Below, piece by piece: positions 43,119-52,461 of a stretch of DNA of 64,000 bases. Each line of letters begins with the position of its first letter. Position 1 is the stretch's first letter. The position numbers were made by a program, and so were the translations under genes. Under the pieces are notes generated by a model. The model did no database searches. It was not told the DNA's origin and saw only the letters and a program-made list of their open reading frames with translations. Source of the DNA: Pollutibacter soli (GTDB lineage Bacteria > Bacteroidota > Bacteroidia > Chitinophagales > Chitinophagaceae); NCBI GenBank assembly GCA_029269725.1, contig JARJHS010000006.1, positions 310,001 through 374,000 on the forward strand. Direction: 5' to 3'.

Positions 43119-45092
43119 CTAATCACTGACCCCTTCTCCACTCTCACGCTTCGCGAAAGTGGGGCCGGGGGTGAGCCACCACACCGTAAACTCACTTCCC
43201 TCCCCATTTATTGAGTTAACCTCAATCTCCCCTTTATGCGCCTTTACCATATTATAGCTCAGACTCAATCCCAACCCTATCCCATGACCTGTTGGCTTGG
43301 TGGTGAAGAATGGCTGAAAAATTTTATCGCGGATATTTTCGGAAATTCCATTGCCGTTATCCTTCACTTTTATAAGTAACTTCCCGCCTTCTCTTTTTGT
43401 CGAAACTTTTACGATGGCATGATATCTTTCTCCATCCGCTTTCTGCTTCTCGTCAACGGCGTCAAAAGCATTATTGAGTAAGTTTACAATGACCCTTGCA
43501 ATATCCTCCGGGATCATCAATGCTGTTCCCGCATTAGGATCTGTATCAATGATCAACTCAGCCTGCAAATTTTTTTGCCTCGAACGATAACTTTGGTACG
43601 CAAGCCTGCTGTAATCCCCCACAAGCCTATTCACATCTGACAGCTCATAATGGCCGTTGCCAGTGGACGAATGCTGCAACATCGCTTTCACAATTTCATC
43701 CGCGCGTTTACCATGGAAATTTATTTTCTCTTCATTGGCTTTGAGATTTCCTGCATTCGAAATGGCTTCCGGAATATTTCCCTCTTTTAATTCACTCGTC
43801 AATTCGTCAATCATCTCTGAATTGAGATCAGCGAAATTGTTTACAAAATTCAACGGATTCTGAATTTCATGGGCGATACCCGCAGTGAGCTGACCCAGCG
43901 AGGCCATTTTTTCCGATTGAATCAATTGCGCCTGCGTAGTTTTCAGATCGGCTAATGTCTGCGCGATTTCATTTTTTTGTTGCTGTAACAGGATGTTCGC
44001 CTGTTTTTCTTTCCTGCTGTTACGATATAAAATGATCGCCACAATCATTGCAATTGCAAAACCGCTCAGCGTTGACAACAACTTTATCCGGTTACGATAA
44101 GCAAGCTGCGCCATCTCCAATTCGCTTTGTCTCTCCCTCTGTTGAAACCCCAGCGATGTAGCAGCTGCAACTTTTTCCGCGCCATACAAACTATCTTTTA
44201 CCTCCATGGCAATTTTATGGAACTGTAGTGCCATTCCAGGATCGGTATCTGAATATAATTCCGAAAGCAGCAAAGCAGAGTTGAATTCCATATCACGAAA
44301 AGAATTTCTCACACCAAAATCATAAGATCGCTTTGCATATGCGATCGCTGAATCTCTTCGTCCGCGGTCCTTGAAAAATTTTGCCAGTTCAATACTGGGA
44401 TCCTTGCGATAATACATCAAAGCAAGACTGTCAAGACCCTTCATAGCATATGCATCTGCCATTATAGAGGATATACCGACCTGGATGAATCTGTTGCCCA
44501 TTCCGATCGCTGTATCTTCAGCCTTTTTAGCAGAAATCAACGCCGAATCCGGAAGACCCAGCTGATTGTAAGCATCTGCAGAACGCCAGAAAGTAACTGC
44601 ATAAAAAAAAGAATCCTTGCTATTGTAGGTAAGCTCCCGCGTCTCCTGGAAGTATTTCAGCGCCTCACGATAATTTTTCAGACTCATGTACACATTACCT
44701 ATGCGTATCATGGCAAAAGCCTGGTCAAACTGCTGGTGATTAGCTCTTGCAATCTCGAGCGCCTTCAAACCCAGTTCAAGGGCATTGGTAAAATTTCCTC
44801 TTGAAAAAAAATAATAACTCAAAGCGAGCAGGCTCTTTGCTTCACCGGAAGCATAACCGATTTTCCTGGACAGCTCAAGCGCTTTCTGCCCATAGAAAAA
44901 TGTTGAATCCCTTACAAGATCATCGTCACGGTAAGATTCAGCAAGCTGCGTCATCACCAGGGCTCTTGTACTATCGTCCTTCGCTGTTTGCAACGCGTAG
45001 GTAAGTCGGTCTTTCTGCAATACATCTTTATTCTGAGCATATGCCGCACAGGAGATGACCAATCCAGTAATTGCAATGTAGAAGTTCTTCAT
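43119..45092 (-). CDS. TPR-containing sensor histidine kinase
   Basis: The start at 45092 gives a signal peptide (MKNFYIAITGLVISCAAYA) and 657 residues; the longer frame from 45119 adds nine atypical residues. A periplasmic TPR solenoid of about 300 residues follows (GEAKSLLALSYYFFSRGNF, FDQAFAMIRIGNVYMSLKNY). Then come one transmembrane helix (LSGFAIAMIVAIILY), a coiled coil, the H-box LTAGIAHEIQNPLNFVNNF with phospho-acceptor His, the N-box region VIVNLLNNAFDAVDE, G1 VKDNGNGISENI and G2 TGHGIGLGLSLSYNMV. It is an orphan kinase with no response-regulator gene nearby. The last residues (about LTPGPTFAKRESGEGVSD) are encoded by the GC-rich palindrome at 43126, so the original C-terminus has probably been replaced. 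Confidence 0.93.
   Translation of the reverse strand: MKNFYIAITGLVISCAAYAQNKDVLQKDRLTYALQTAKDDSTRALVMTQLAESYRDDDLVRDSTFFYGQKALELSRKIGYASGEAKSLLALSYYFFSRGNFTNALELGLKALEIARANHQQFDQAFAMIRIGNVYMSLKNYREALKYFQETRELTYNSKDSFFYAVTFWRSADAYNQLGLPDSALISAKKAEDTAIGMGNRFIQVGISSIMADAYAMKGLDSLALMYYRKDPSIELAKFFKDRGRRDSAIAYAKRSYDFGVRNSFRDMEFNSALLLSELYSDTDPGMALQFHKIAMEVKDSLYGAEKVAAATSLGFQQRERQSELEMAQLAYRNRIKLLSTLSGFAIAMIVAIILYRNSRKEKQANILLQQQKNEIAQTLADLKTTQAQLIQSEKMASLGQLTAGIAHEIQNPLNFVNNFADLNSEMIDELTSELKEGNIPEAISNAGNLKANEEKINFHGKRADEIVKAMLQHSSTGNGHYELSDVNRLVGDYSRLAYQSYRSRQKNLQAELIIDTDPNAGTALMIPEDIARVIVNLLNNAFDAVDEKQKADGERYHAIVKVSTKREGGKLLIKVKDNGNGISENIRDKIFQPFFTTKPTGHGIGLGLSLSYNMVKAHKGEIEVNSINGEGSEFTVWWLTPGPTFAKRESGEGVSD
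43126..43175. repeat. GC-rich dispersed palindrome, copy 5
   Basis: CTGACCCCTTCTCCACTCTC, ACGCTTCGCG, AAAGTGGGGCCGGGGGTGAG. It lies inside the 3' end of the TPR kinase gene and encodes its final residues. Confidence 0.8.
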
Positions 45093-45398
45093 TTGTGATC
45101 TAAACTTTTGGATACACAATCCCGTATAAGAGATAGCATTCTTCCTGATAATTTTTAGGTGTTGCAGTTACATGGAGCAATCATAATTCAACTTTCCAAC
45201 TCTTTACCAATTTTCAATCCTCAAATAAAACACCGGGGACGGGACCTGGTAAGAACTATAGTTTAAAAATAAAATACTGTACTTCCCGCAATTAAGTTAA
45301 TCATTCGGCATTTAAAACTGGTGCCGGAAATTTAGCGGAGACTTGCGAGGAAAAATTTTCAGGATCGGCTGGCCATTTTTGATTTTCGGTCAAAACCG

Positions 45399-45515
45399 CC
45401 AGGTATCCGATCCGCCGCGGCGGATCGGATACCTGGCAGCTTTCAGCAATTTCGAAAGCGTTTCTGAAAAAAACAAGGGAAAAAAACTTTACACCGACAG
45501 ATTATTCTATTTATT
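45399..45515 (+). repeat. Palindrome-plus-tail repeat, copy B
   Basis: A perfect 38-bp palindrome at 45399-45436 (CCAGGTATCCGATCCGCCG and its complement), then AGCTTTCAGCAATTTCGAAA, then AAAAAACAAGGGAAAAAAAC and ACAGATTATTCT. The centre of the palindrome differs from copies A and C on both arms at once. It lies in the 525-base gap between the winged-helix gene and the TPR kinase gene; nothing else is recognised in that gap. Confidence 0.85.
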
Positions 45516-45617
45516 TCTGTGGTTTTACACGAGGTTCTGTAAGGAATGTTCAGTAAATACAAAAATCCTCAAAAGAGATGGCAGCAAAGAAAACTGAATT
45601 GAAAGGCATGGTTGCAC

Positions 45618-46478
45618 TCATGCTATTTCTAACCGATATCCCTTTCCATGAACATTTACAATATTCACCGCCGGATCACCCTGCAGTTTTTTGCGGAGCT
45701 TGGAAATAAACATATCCAGGCTGCGGGTAACAACGACGCCTTCATCTTCCCATACTTCCTTTTGTATCCTTGCCCGGTCAATGACTTCATTCGGAGATTT
45801 GATAAGAATAGATAAAATGTGATTTTCCTTTCCGGTGAGTTCGATCACTTCATCATCCAGCTGTAATTGTTGCAGATCAGCATAAAACCGGAACCGCCCA
45901 ACAGGAATCGCTCCGTCATCTTTGATCGGCGGTTCAATAATCTGAGGTTGACTTTTTCTTTTACGAATAACAAATACAGCCCCAACACCAATAACGGCCA
46001 GGGCGGTTAATGGAATCCATAAGAAGAGGTTGCCTGACTGCGCAGGCGCAACACGAAGCAAAATTGAATATTGATTTTCGGGAAGGTTGCGGCCGCGGCA
46101 TGCTATTACTTCTTTCGCACTGTCTTTATTTAAACTAAAACTGTATACGATTTCATCGCTGCGATTTTCATGGACTTCAATCAGCCATTCGGAACGGAAA
46201 TCAAAATTCCTTTTCATGATGTTGACTAAAGAATCCGGTACGAGGGCCAATGCATTTTCAAAACTGATCCGGTAAACGCCAGGTTTTTGAATCTTCACCG
46301 GCAGAACTCTTGAAACGCTATCCCGGTTGCTCAGCAGCACCATGTGACCGATATTCCTCAACATATTCAGTTCTTTCTGATCTGAATATGAAGCATCAAT
46401 TTTGTCGCTTCCCCTGACTGCAAAAAACAGGAAGAGTGCGCATGGTACAATCAATATAAACCACCTTCTTTTCATCAC
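45618..46478 (-). CDS. Membrane-anchored winged-helix (OmpR-type) regulator
   Basis: This is a 286-residue protein. An N-terminal hydrophobic segment (residues 5-21, WFILIVPCALFLFFAVR) leads to a periplasmic domain of about 125 residues with no known motif. A transmembrane helix at 151-171 (LFLWIPLTALAVIGVGAVFV) follows, then a cytoplasmic Trans_reg_C winged helix from about 190: FYADLQQLQLDDEVIELTGKE, LIKSPNEVIDRARIQKEVW, VVVTRSLDMFISKLRKKLQ and VHGKGYRLEI. No receiver domain is present, so it acts as a one-component ToxR-like sensor-regulator. The direct-repeat boxes at 46526-46610, upstream of its start, are good candidates for its own binding sites. The Reg_prop lipoprotein gene diverges from it. 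Confidence 0.92.
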   Translation of the reverse strand: MMKRRWFILIVPCALFLFFAVRGSDKIDASYSDQKELNMLRNIGHMVLLSNRDSVSRVLPVKIQKPGVYRISFENALALVPDSLVNIMKRNFDFRSEWLIEVHENRSDEIVYSFSLNKDSAKEVIACRGRNLPENQYSILLRVAPAQSGNLFLWIPLTALAVIGVGAVFVIRKRKSQPQIIEPPIKDDGAIPVGRFRFYADLQQLQLDDEVIELTGKENHILSILIKSPNEVIDRARIQKEVWEDEGVVVTRSLDMFISKLRKKLQGDPAVNIVNVHGKGYRLEIA

Positions 46479-46525
46479 TCAGTTATGAAGTTTAAAATGC
46501 ACTGCTCGGCGCAATTTTTCAATCA

Positions 46526-46610
46526 TGTAAAACTATGTAAACTGTCCGGCCCCAGCGTATCATTCATATAAATTTACAGTCGGTTACATATAATTTACAA
46601 GCAGTTTACC
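46526..46610. promoter_or_regulatory. Array of TTTACA-type boxes with 10-11 bp spacing
   Basis: TGTAAA at 46526 and 46536 (10 bp apart), then TTTACA-like boxes in the opposite sense at 46573 (TTTACA), 46583 (GTTACA), 46594 (TTTACA) and 46605 (TTTACC), spaced 10, 11 and 11 bp. Direct repeats in phase with the DNA helix are the usual target of OmpR/PhoB-type winged helices. The array is 48-132 bases upstream of the winged-helix regulator gene and about 310 upstream of the divergent 46917 gene. The remaining gap to 46916 shows nothing else. Confidence 0.65.
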
Positions 46611-46916
46611 AACCCTGGCAGGTCATGGCTTAGATTGCCCTTAAAAAATGGTAAAATATATGGTTCTCAGGTGTTGAGCGGAAACGGGATGAATAAGTCG
46701 GATATTTCAGGCTGGATAATTCTCTCATACAGGTGGGAACTGTTCCATATTCAAAAACTGCTCGATTTTCCGGGCGATGAAAAAATTTCTGTCCCGGACT
46801 TTTCCGGATATACCAAAAAATCACTGGCAAAAGAGTATTAAGTAACAATGTTTTCCAATTGATCCCGGTGGAAGATAATCTCAAAACCTCATCTAAACGC
46901 GAAAGTTAACAAGCAC

Positions 46917-48611
46917 ATGCGACTACTGAATATTCTTACTTTTTTAGCCCTTGGTTTCATCACTGCATGCCAGACTGCGCCGATAAAAAAATCGGGTGGA
47001 TACCAGGAAGACACTTTGTTTACAGACAGGAATAGAAAACAACTACCGGATAAATCTTACAACTATGTCTACAATGAAATCAGATACACCGATTCCAGTA
47101 GTATGGGTGTAATAATACAGAACAGCCTTCCAAAGGGTGGAATGCGGTATACCAATACCAGCAATAAAAGATTTCCTTACGTTATATACTGGAGCCGTAT
47201 AACTAATATTACAAATACTCCACTCGAAATAACGATTGATTTTCCTGCCGACTCATTCCCTTTACCAGGCACTTATTTAAAATTATTCCTGCTTCCGGAT
47301 ACGATGACTTCTGAAAAATTATCAATGTTCGACTATGGTATCAAAGGATTAAAATCATTTCTTGACAGCGGTTTTTATAAACCAACGCATTTAAATCAAA
47401 CAATTCAACCAAAAGAATTCTGCGCTTTGTATGTTGCAGTATTGTCTTCTGAGCCAGGTGGTGTCGTACGAACCGGATTTGCTTTAAACAAACGAGGCCT
47501 TTTTTACAGGGTTACAGGCATAACTCCCGAGCTTGATGAAACACAAATTCCCTGCGGAACGATTGCGAGAACAGTTTCTGCATCAAAACCAGCGCCTCTA
47601 ATAATTGGTAAACCCAGCGCAATAAATGACCCTGGTCTTGTAAGCCAGTACATCCGAAGTATATTCCAGGACTCAAGGGGGAATTACTGGTTCGGTCCGG
47701 CAGGTCAGAGTGTAGTCAGGTACGATGGAAAAACTTTGCGATACTTCAGTGAAGCAGAGTTTTTCAATAACGATACTGTAGTGGTTGGTGATAAAATGAG
47801 CGTACACGCTATCGCTGAGGATCAGAATGGCAACTTATGGTTCGGAACGGATAAAGGTGTTGTGAAATACGATGGCTTGCTCAAGGATTCAGCAGAACAA
47901 GGAAAGTCATTTAAAAGATATGCTGAAAAAGAAGGGCTGAGTAATCTCTATATCGGTCGTAAAAGTATTCTCGCAGCTAAATCCGGCAAAGTATGGATTG
48001 GCACCGGAGGCGGTGTTTTCATTTATGATCCATCCGCCGATAGTGCCGGAGGCAAATGCTTTACACCATTTGAGTTAATTCCTTCAGTACAAATCAAAGA
48101 TATCATGGAAGATCAGGATGGAAACATCTGGTTTGGCACAGGCAATAATGGTGTCTTTCGATATGATCCCAAATTGTCGGGCCCGGGTGCAATCAGGAAT
48201 ATTAAGGAGAATGATCGCCTTGGGGATAACTATGCCGGCGGTATTATACAGGACAAATCAGGTAATTTCTGGTTTACGATGAAGGGTGGTATATGCAAAT
48301 ATGATGGTAAAACCTTCACCAATTTTACTTCAAAAGACGGGCTGGGTGGTACTGAAATCTGGGGTATCTATCTTGAAAAATCCGGCATCATCTGGATCAC
48401 TGCAAGAGGCAGCACTACGCGATTCGATCCTTCGATTCCGCTGTCAGATCCAAAAGCATTTACTGTTTTTACTGAAGCTGACGGATTAAACTGTTGCGTT
48501 CAGAGCATGTACCAGGACAAGGCGGGAAATATGTGGTGGGGTGCGGGCGCCGGACTTTACAGGTTTGATGGGAAACGATTTTACCAGGTGAAACAAAAAG
48601 GGCCGTGGTAG
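46917..48611 (+). CDS. Reg_prop beta-propeller lipoprotein
   Basis: This is a 564-residue protein with a signal peptide ending in the lipobox ITAC (C18). Residues about 60-210 form an unassigned beta-rich domain. From about residue 235 the two-component-regulator-propeller repeats appear: DSRGNYWFGPAGQSVVRYDG, DQNGNLWFGTDKGVVKYDG, GKVWIGTGGGVFIYDP, DQDGNIWFGTGNNGVFRYDP, DKSGNFWFTMKGGICKYDG, KSGIIWITARGSTTRFDP and DKAGNMWWGAGAGLYRFDG, seven copies and thus one complete propeller. Such propellers normally sit in hybrid sensors (HTCS); here it stands alone and is anchored by lipid, so it may be a ligand sensor working with a separate kinase or regulator, for example the divergent membrane regulator (inference). 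Confidence 0.93.
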   Translation: MRLLNILTFLALGFITACQTAPIKKSGGYQEDTLFTDRNRKQLPDKSYNYVYNEIRYTDSSSMGVIIQNSLPKGGMRYTNTSNKRFPYVIYWSRITNITNTPLEITIDFPADSFPLPGTYLKLFLLPDTMTSEKLSMFDYGIKGLKSFLDSGFYKPTHLNQTIQPKEFCALYVAVLSSEPGGVVRTGFALNKRGLFYRVTGITPELDETQIPCGTIARTVSASKPAPLIIGKPSAINDPGLVSQYIRSIFQDSRGNYWFGPAGQSVVRYDGKTLRYFSEAEFFNNDTVVVGDKMSVHAIAEDQNGNLWFGTDKGVVKYDGLLKDSAEQGKSFKRYAEKEGLSNLYIGRKSILAAKSGKVWIGTGGGVFIYDPSADSAGGKCFTPFELIPSVQIKDIMEDQDGNIWFGTGNNGVFRYDPKLSGPGAIRNIKENDRLGDNYAGGIIQDKSGNFWFTMKGGICKYDGKTFTNFTSKDGLGGTEIWGIYLEKSGIIWITARGSTTRFDPSIPLSDPKAFTVFTEADGLNCCVQSMYQDKAGNMWWGAGAGLYRFDGKRFYQVKQKGPW

Positions 48612-48751
48612 CAAATACATGACCGATAAAAGAATGCATTAAAAACCGCTCAGCGTCGTGATGATTAAAAGAGCCCGGTATTGACGTATTCAGCAGTTCG
48701 ATAACCAGCAAATAAATTTTTACGGATTTTCGCGTTGTTTGGCAAAAGTCG

Positions 48752-48865
48752 CCAGGTATCCGATACTTGCAAGTATCGGATACCTGGGAGCTTTCAGCAA
48801 TTTCGAAAGCGAATTCAGAAAAAACAAGTGAAAAATACTTTTATCCGACAGATTATTCTTTCATG
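48752..48865 (+). repeat. Palindrome-plus-tail repeat, copy C
   Basis: A perfect 36-bp palindrome at 48752-48787 (CCAGGTATCCGATACTTG and complement), then AGCTTTCAGCAATTTCGAAA, AAAAAACAAGTGAAAAATAC and GACAGATTATTCT. It lies in the 424-base gap before the cytochrome gene, where nothing else is recognised. Confidence 0.85.
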
Positions 48866-49035
48866 AGAAAAGAAAATTGCGTTTTATACTTCATCATTAA
48901 TTCTTATGCTTCCTTGAAGATTTTCGATGGAACACCTACATTAGAAAACTTTGTACCACCCGAGTCTCCCCTTTTTTGAATAAATTCGTTCCCGTTTATT
49001 TACAGCGAAACCAGCATTCCATCCACCACTCAACC

Positions 49036-52000
49036 ATGTCAAAAGTGAATTTCACACTCCGTACTCAAGGTGTATTGGCATTAGCCACCATGATTGCAAC
49101 TCTTTTCAACGCTTGTTCTTCGGATAAAAAAGAAGCAACCGATCTGCGGATAAAAACCGTTGATTCTGCAGCGAATGCTGCGTTGGTTTCCTCAGTCGAA
49201 AATCTGGTGAAACCCGTACTGGATTCGGGATTAACGATGCAGCTCTGGGCGACTGACTCACTCGTCATATCCCCAATCGCCATCGATATTGATGACATGG
49301 GTCGTTTGTATTACACGACAACCAATCGTCAGAAAAATTCTGAATTTGATATCCGCGGACACCGGGATTGGGAAATTGAATCCATTGCGCTGCAGACGAT
49401 CGAAGACAAGCGCGCTTTTCTTCGCAAAACATTATCCCCGGAAAACAGTAATAAAAACAAACAATGGCTCGCTGATCTGAATGGCGACAGCTCTCACGAC
49501 TGGAGAGATATGACTATTGAAAAAGAAAATGTGTATCGCCTGGAAGATACCAATGGTGATGGCATTGCTGATAAGTCACAACTTGTGGTGGATGATTTTA
49601 ATGATGAAGTGACTGATGTTGCGGGCGGCGTGCTCAGTAATGAAGAAGACTTATACGTTGCCGTGGGTCCTGATCTCTGGAAGTTGCGCGATAAAAATGG
49701 TGATGGAATTGCTGATGAAAAAACTTCACTCTCACACGGCTATGGAATTCATATTGGTTTCAGTGGACATGGTATGTCTGGCGTCGAGATGGGACCCGAT
49801 GGTCGTATCTACTGGCAGATCGGTGACATCGGTTTTAACGGAACAGATAAAACAGGAAAGAAATGGGAGTATCCGAACAGTGGTGTGATCGCTCGATCCA
49901 ATCCCGATGGAAGTGATTTTGAAATTTTTGCATCAGGCATCCGAAATACACATGAGTTTGTTTTTGATGAATATGCGAACCTGATCAGTGAAGATAATGA
50001 TGGTGATCATGCAGGAGAAAGAGAAAGACTGGTGTACATCGTGAATGGTTCAGATGCAGGATGGCGTAGCAACTGGCAGTACGGCAAGTACCGCGATCCG
50101 AAAAACAATTCTTATAAAGTTTGGATGGATGAGAAAATGTATTTGCCGCGCTGGGAAGGCCAGGCTGCCTACATTGTTCCGCCGATCAGCAATTTTGTGA
50201 GCGGACCCACGGGCATGTTGTACAATCCCGGAACCGCACTGGGACCGGAATATGCAAACACTTTCTTCATTGTTGAATTTGTAGGAAGTCCTTCTGCATC
50301 TGCATTACACAGTTTTAAATTGAATCCATCCGGTGCTGGTTTTTCTCTCGGAGAAACCAAAAAAATATTGAGCGGTGTGTTACCAACAGGAATCGATTTC
50401 GGACCTGATGGTGCGATGTACGTGGCCGACTGGATCGATGGTTGGGGAACCCGTCCTTTCGGAAGGATTTGGAAGCTGGACGTGAATGCAGCGGATGCTT
50501 ACCCTGAACGTAAGCTGACAAAAGAATTATTACAGGCTGATTTCAAATCAAAGACTCCGGAAGATCTGGGAGAGATCCTGAAAAATCCGGATATGCGTGT
50601 GCGACTCAAAGCGCAGTTTGAACTTGTTAAACGAGGTGACAAAGGCGCAGCAATTTTCGATAAAAGCCTGCAACAGAAATCAAGCCAACTGGCAAGGGTA
50701 CACGCAGTATGGGGAATTGCGCAGCTGGGTCGCCGGAAAGAAACTTATGCTGCAGCATTGATTCCCTATTTAAAAGACAGCGATGCAGAAATCAGGGCAC
50801 AGGCTGCAAAGTGGCTGGGTGATATCAAATACACAGCTGCGGGTAATCAACTGATTGCTTTGCTGCAGGATACTGCAGCGCGTGTCCGCTTTTTTGCTGC
50901 GGAAGCTTTGGGAAGAATTGGGTATCAGCCTGCCGTACCAGGCATCGTCTCGATGCTGCGTGCCAATAATGAAAGCGATGTTTATCTCCGTCATGCCGGT
51001 GCGCTTGCACTTGCGAGGATAGGGAAGCGTGAGCCGATACTTGCGCTCGCTGGTGATAGCTCAAAAGCCTTGCGCATTGCAGCAGTAGTTGCACTCAGGA
51101 GAATGGCTGATCCGGGCATTACCGTATTCCTGAAAGACAGTGATGAATTTGTAGTGACTGAAACAGCAAGAGCGATCAATGATGATTTATCCATCGAAAA
51201 AGCGCTACCTGCTTTAGGTGATATTCTGAATACCACTCCATTCAAAAACGAAGCGCTGATCCGTCGGGCGATCAGTGCCAACTTACGTACAGGCACAGCC
51301 GCCGCGATGCAGAACCTGGTCAGCTATGCTCAAAAGACAACTGCACCTGCACTGATGCGCGCCGAAGCCATTGCAGCGTTGAGTGGCTGGGCAAACCCGT
51401 CGGTTGTTGATCGAGTGGATGGAAGATACCGTGGCGAAGTGAAACGGGATGCCCCAGGATTGCTCGGCTCAGTAGCTGAACCTTTCAAAGCTTTACTGAA
51501 TGCTCCTGATTCAGCCGTTCGCATGGCGACGGTAAAAGGAATTGAAATAATCGGAGCACAAAATACATCCGATGAACTTTTTGCTATTCTGAAAGGCGAT
51601 CGTTATCCGGCCATCCGTGTTGCTGCATTAAAAACTCTCGCTGCGCTGAAAGATAAAAAAATGGATAAGGCGATTGAGATGGCACTTAATGACAAAGACA
51701 AAACCGTCCGGGTAGCTGGATTATCCATTGTCAACAAACTCGATATACCAAAAGAGCTTGAAATAAATCTGTTGAACAATGTTATAGCCACCCGTTCGGT
51801 GGAAGAAAAGCAGGCAGCGATTCTGACCCTGGGTTTGATTCCTCTGCAATACTCCTCTGTTCCGATAGAAACCCTGCTGACAAAAATGGAAAAGGGCTCA
51901 CTCAACCCTGAATTGTACCTGGAACTTGGGGAAGCGATCGACAGTACAAAGTCAGCCGACCTTGCAGCGAAATACAAAAATATCAGCAGCAAAAACTCTA

Positions 52001-52461
52001 CTGATGATGTATATGCTGCATATGCCAGTGCACTGAAAGGGGGCGATGCCTACCGTGGCAGCGGCGTATTTTTCTGGAACCAGAGTGCACAGTGTCTTCG
52101 TTGTCATTCCTACGACGATCGCGGAGGAAATGCCGGACCGAGATTAAATGGCGTTGGCAAAAGACTTTCACGAGAACAGATCCTTGAAGCACTGATCAGT
52201 CCGAGCGCAAGATTAGCTCCCGGTTTTGGAATAGTTACACTTGAACTAAAAAACGGTCAGACAGTTTCGGGTACGCTGAAACGTGAGTCGAAAACAGAAC
52301 TGGTGGTTGCGTCAGGTAATGAAGCGGATAAGACAATTAAAGTTAGTGATGTAGCTAAGAGAACAAACGCGATGAGCAGTATGCCGGATATGAAGACGAT
52401 TTTGTCCAAGAGAGAGATCAGGGATGTGGTGGCGTTTCTGGCAGGGCAAACAGGAGAATAG
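49036..52461 (+). CDS. Propeller-HEAT-cytochrome c lipoprotein (PVC-type heme domain)
   Basis: The start at 49036 (MSKVNFTLRTQ) is chosen over 48976 because it gives a lipoprotein signal ending LFNAC; length 1141 residues. N-terminal part: a calcium-rich propeller of the membrane-bound dehydrogenase type (RLEDTNGDGIADKSQLVVD, WKLRDKNGDGIADE, GVEMGPDGRIYWQIGD, IDFGPDGAMYVADWIDG). Middle: HEAT repeats over several hundred residues (DSDAEIRAQAAKWLGDIKY, DTAARVRFFAAEALGRIGY). C-terminus: a c-type heme site CLRCH in QSAQCLRCHSYDDRGG with a distal Met-containing stretch (MSSMPDMKTIL), matching PVC-type heme-binding domains. Likely an electron-accepting sugar or alcohol oxidising lipoprotein facing the periplasm or surface; the substrate is unknown. 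Confidence 0.94.
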   Translation: MSKVNFTLRTQGVLALATMIATLFNACSSDKKEATDLRIKTVDSAANAALVSSVENLVKPVLDSGLTMQLWATDSLVISPIAIDIDDMGRLYYTTTNRQKNSEFDIRGHRDWEIESIALQTIEDKRAFLRKTLSPENSNKNKQWLADLNGDSSHDWRDMTIEKENVYRLEDTNGDGIADKSQLVVDDFNDEVTDVAGGVLSNEEDLYVAVGPDLWKLRDKNGDGIADEKTSLSHGYGIHIGFSGHGMSGVEMGPDGRIYWQIGDIGFNGTDKTGKKWEYPNSGVIARSNPDGSDFEIFASGIRNTHEFVFDEYANLISEDNDGDHAGERERLVYIVNGSDAGWRSNWQYGKYRDPKNNSYKVWMDEKMYLPRWEGQAAYIVPPISNFVSGPTGMLYNPGTALGPEYANTFFIVEFVGSPSASALHSFKLNPSGAGFSLGETKKILSGVLPTGIDFGPDGAMYVADWIDGWGTRPFGRIWKLDVNAADAYPERKLTKELLQADFKSKTPEDLGEILKNPDMRVRLKAQFELVKRGDKGAAIFDKSLQQKSSQLARVHAVWGIAQLGRRKETYAAALIPYLKDSDAEIRAQAAKWLGDIKYTAAGNQLIALLQDTAARVRFFAAEALGRIGYQPAVPGIVSMLRANNESDVYLRHAGALALARIGKREPILALAGDSSKALRIAAVVALRRMADPGITVFLKDSDEFVVTETARAINDDLSIEKALPALGDILNTTPFKNEALIRRAISANLRTGTAAAMQNLVSYAQKTTAPALMRAEAIAALSGWANPSVVDRVDGRYRGEVKRDAPGLLGSVAEPFKALLNAPDSAVRMATVKGIEIIGAQNTSDELFAILKGDRYPAIRVAALKTLAALKDKKMDKAIEMALNDKDKTVRVAGLSIVNKLDIPKELEINLLNNVIATRSVEEKQAAILTLGLIPLQYSSVPIETLLTKMEKGSLNPELYLELGEAIDSTKSADLAAKYKNISSKNSTDDVYAAYASALKGGDAYRGSGVFFWNQSAQCLRCHSYDDRGGNAGPRLNGVGKRLSREQILEALISPSARLAPGFGIVTLELKNGQTVSGTLKRESKTELVVASGNEADKTIKVSDVAKRTNAMSSMPDMKTILSKREIRDVVAFLAGQTGE

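Noticed and set aside
45343-45597. 84-codon frame over palindrome copy B
   Set aside because: It reads through the palindrome and its tail, which recur elsewhere without an equivalent open frame.
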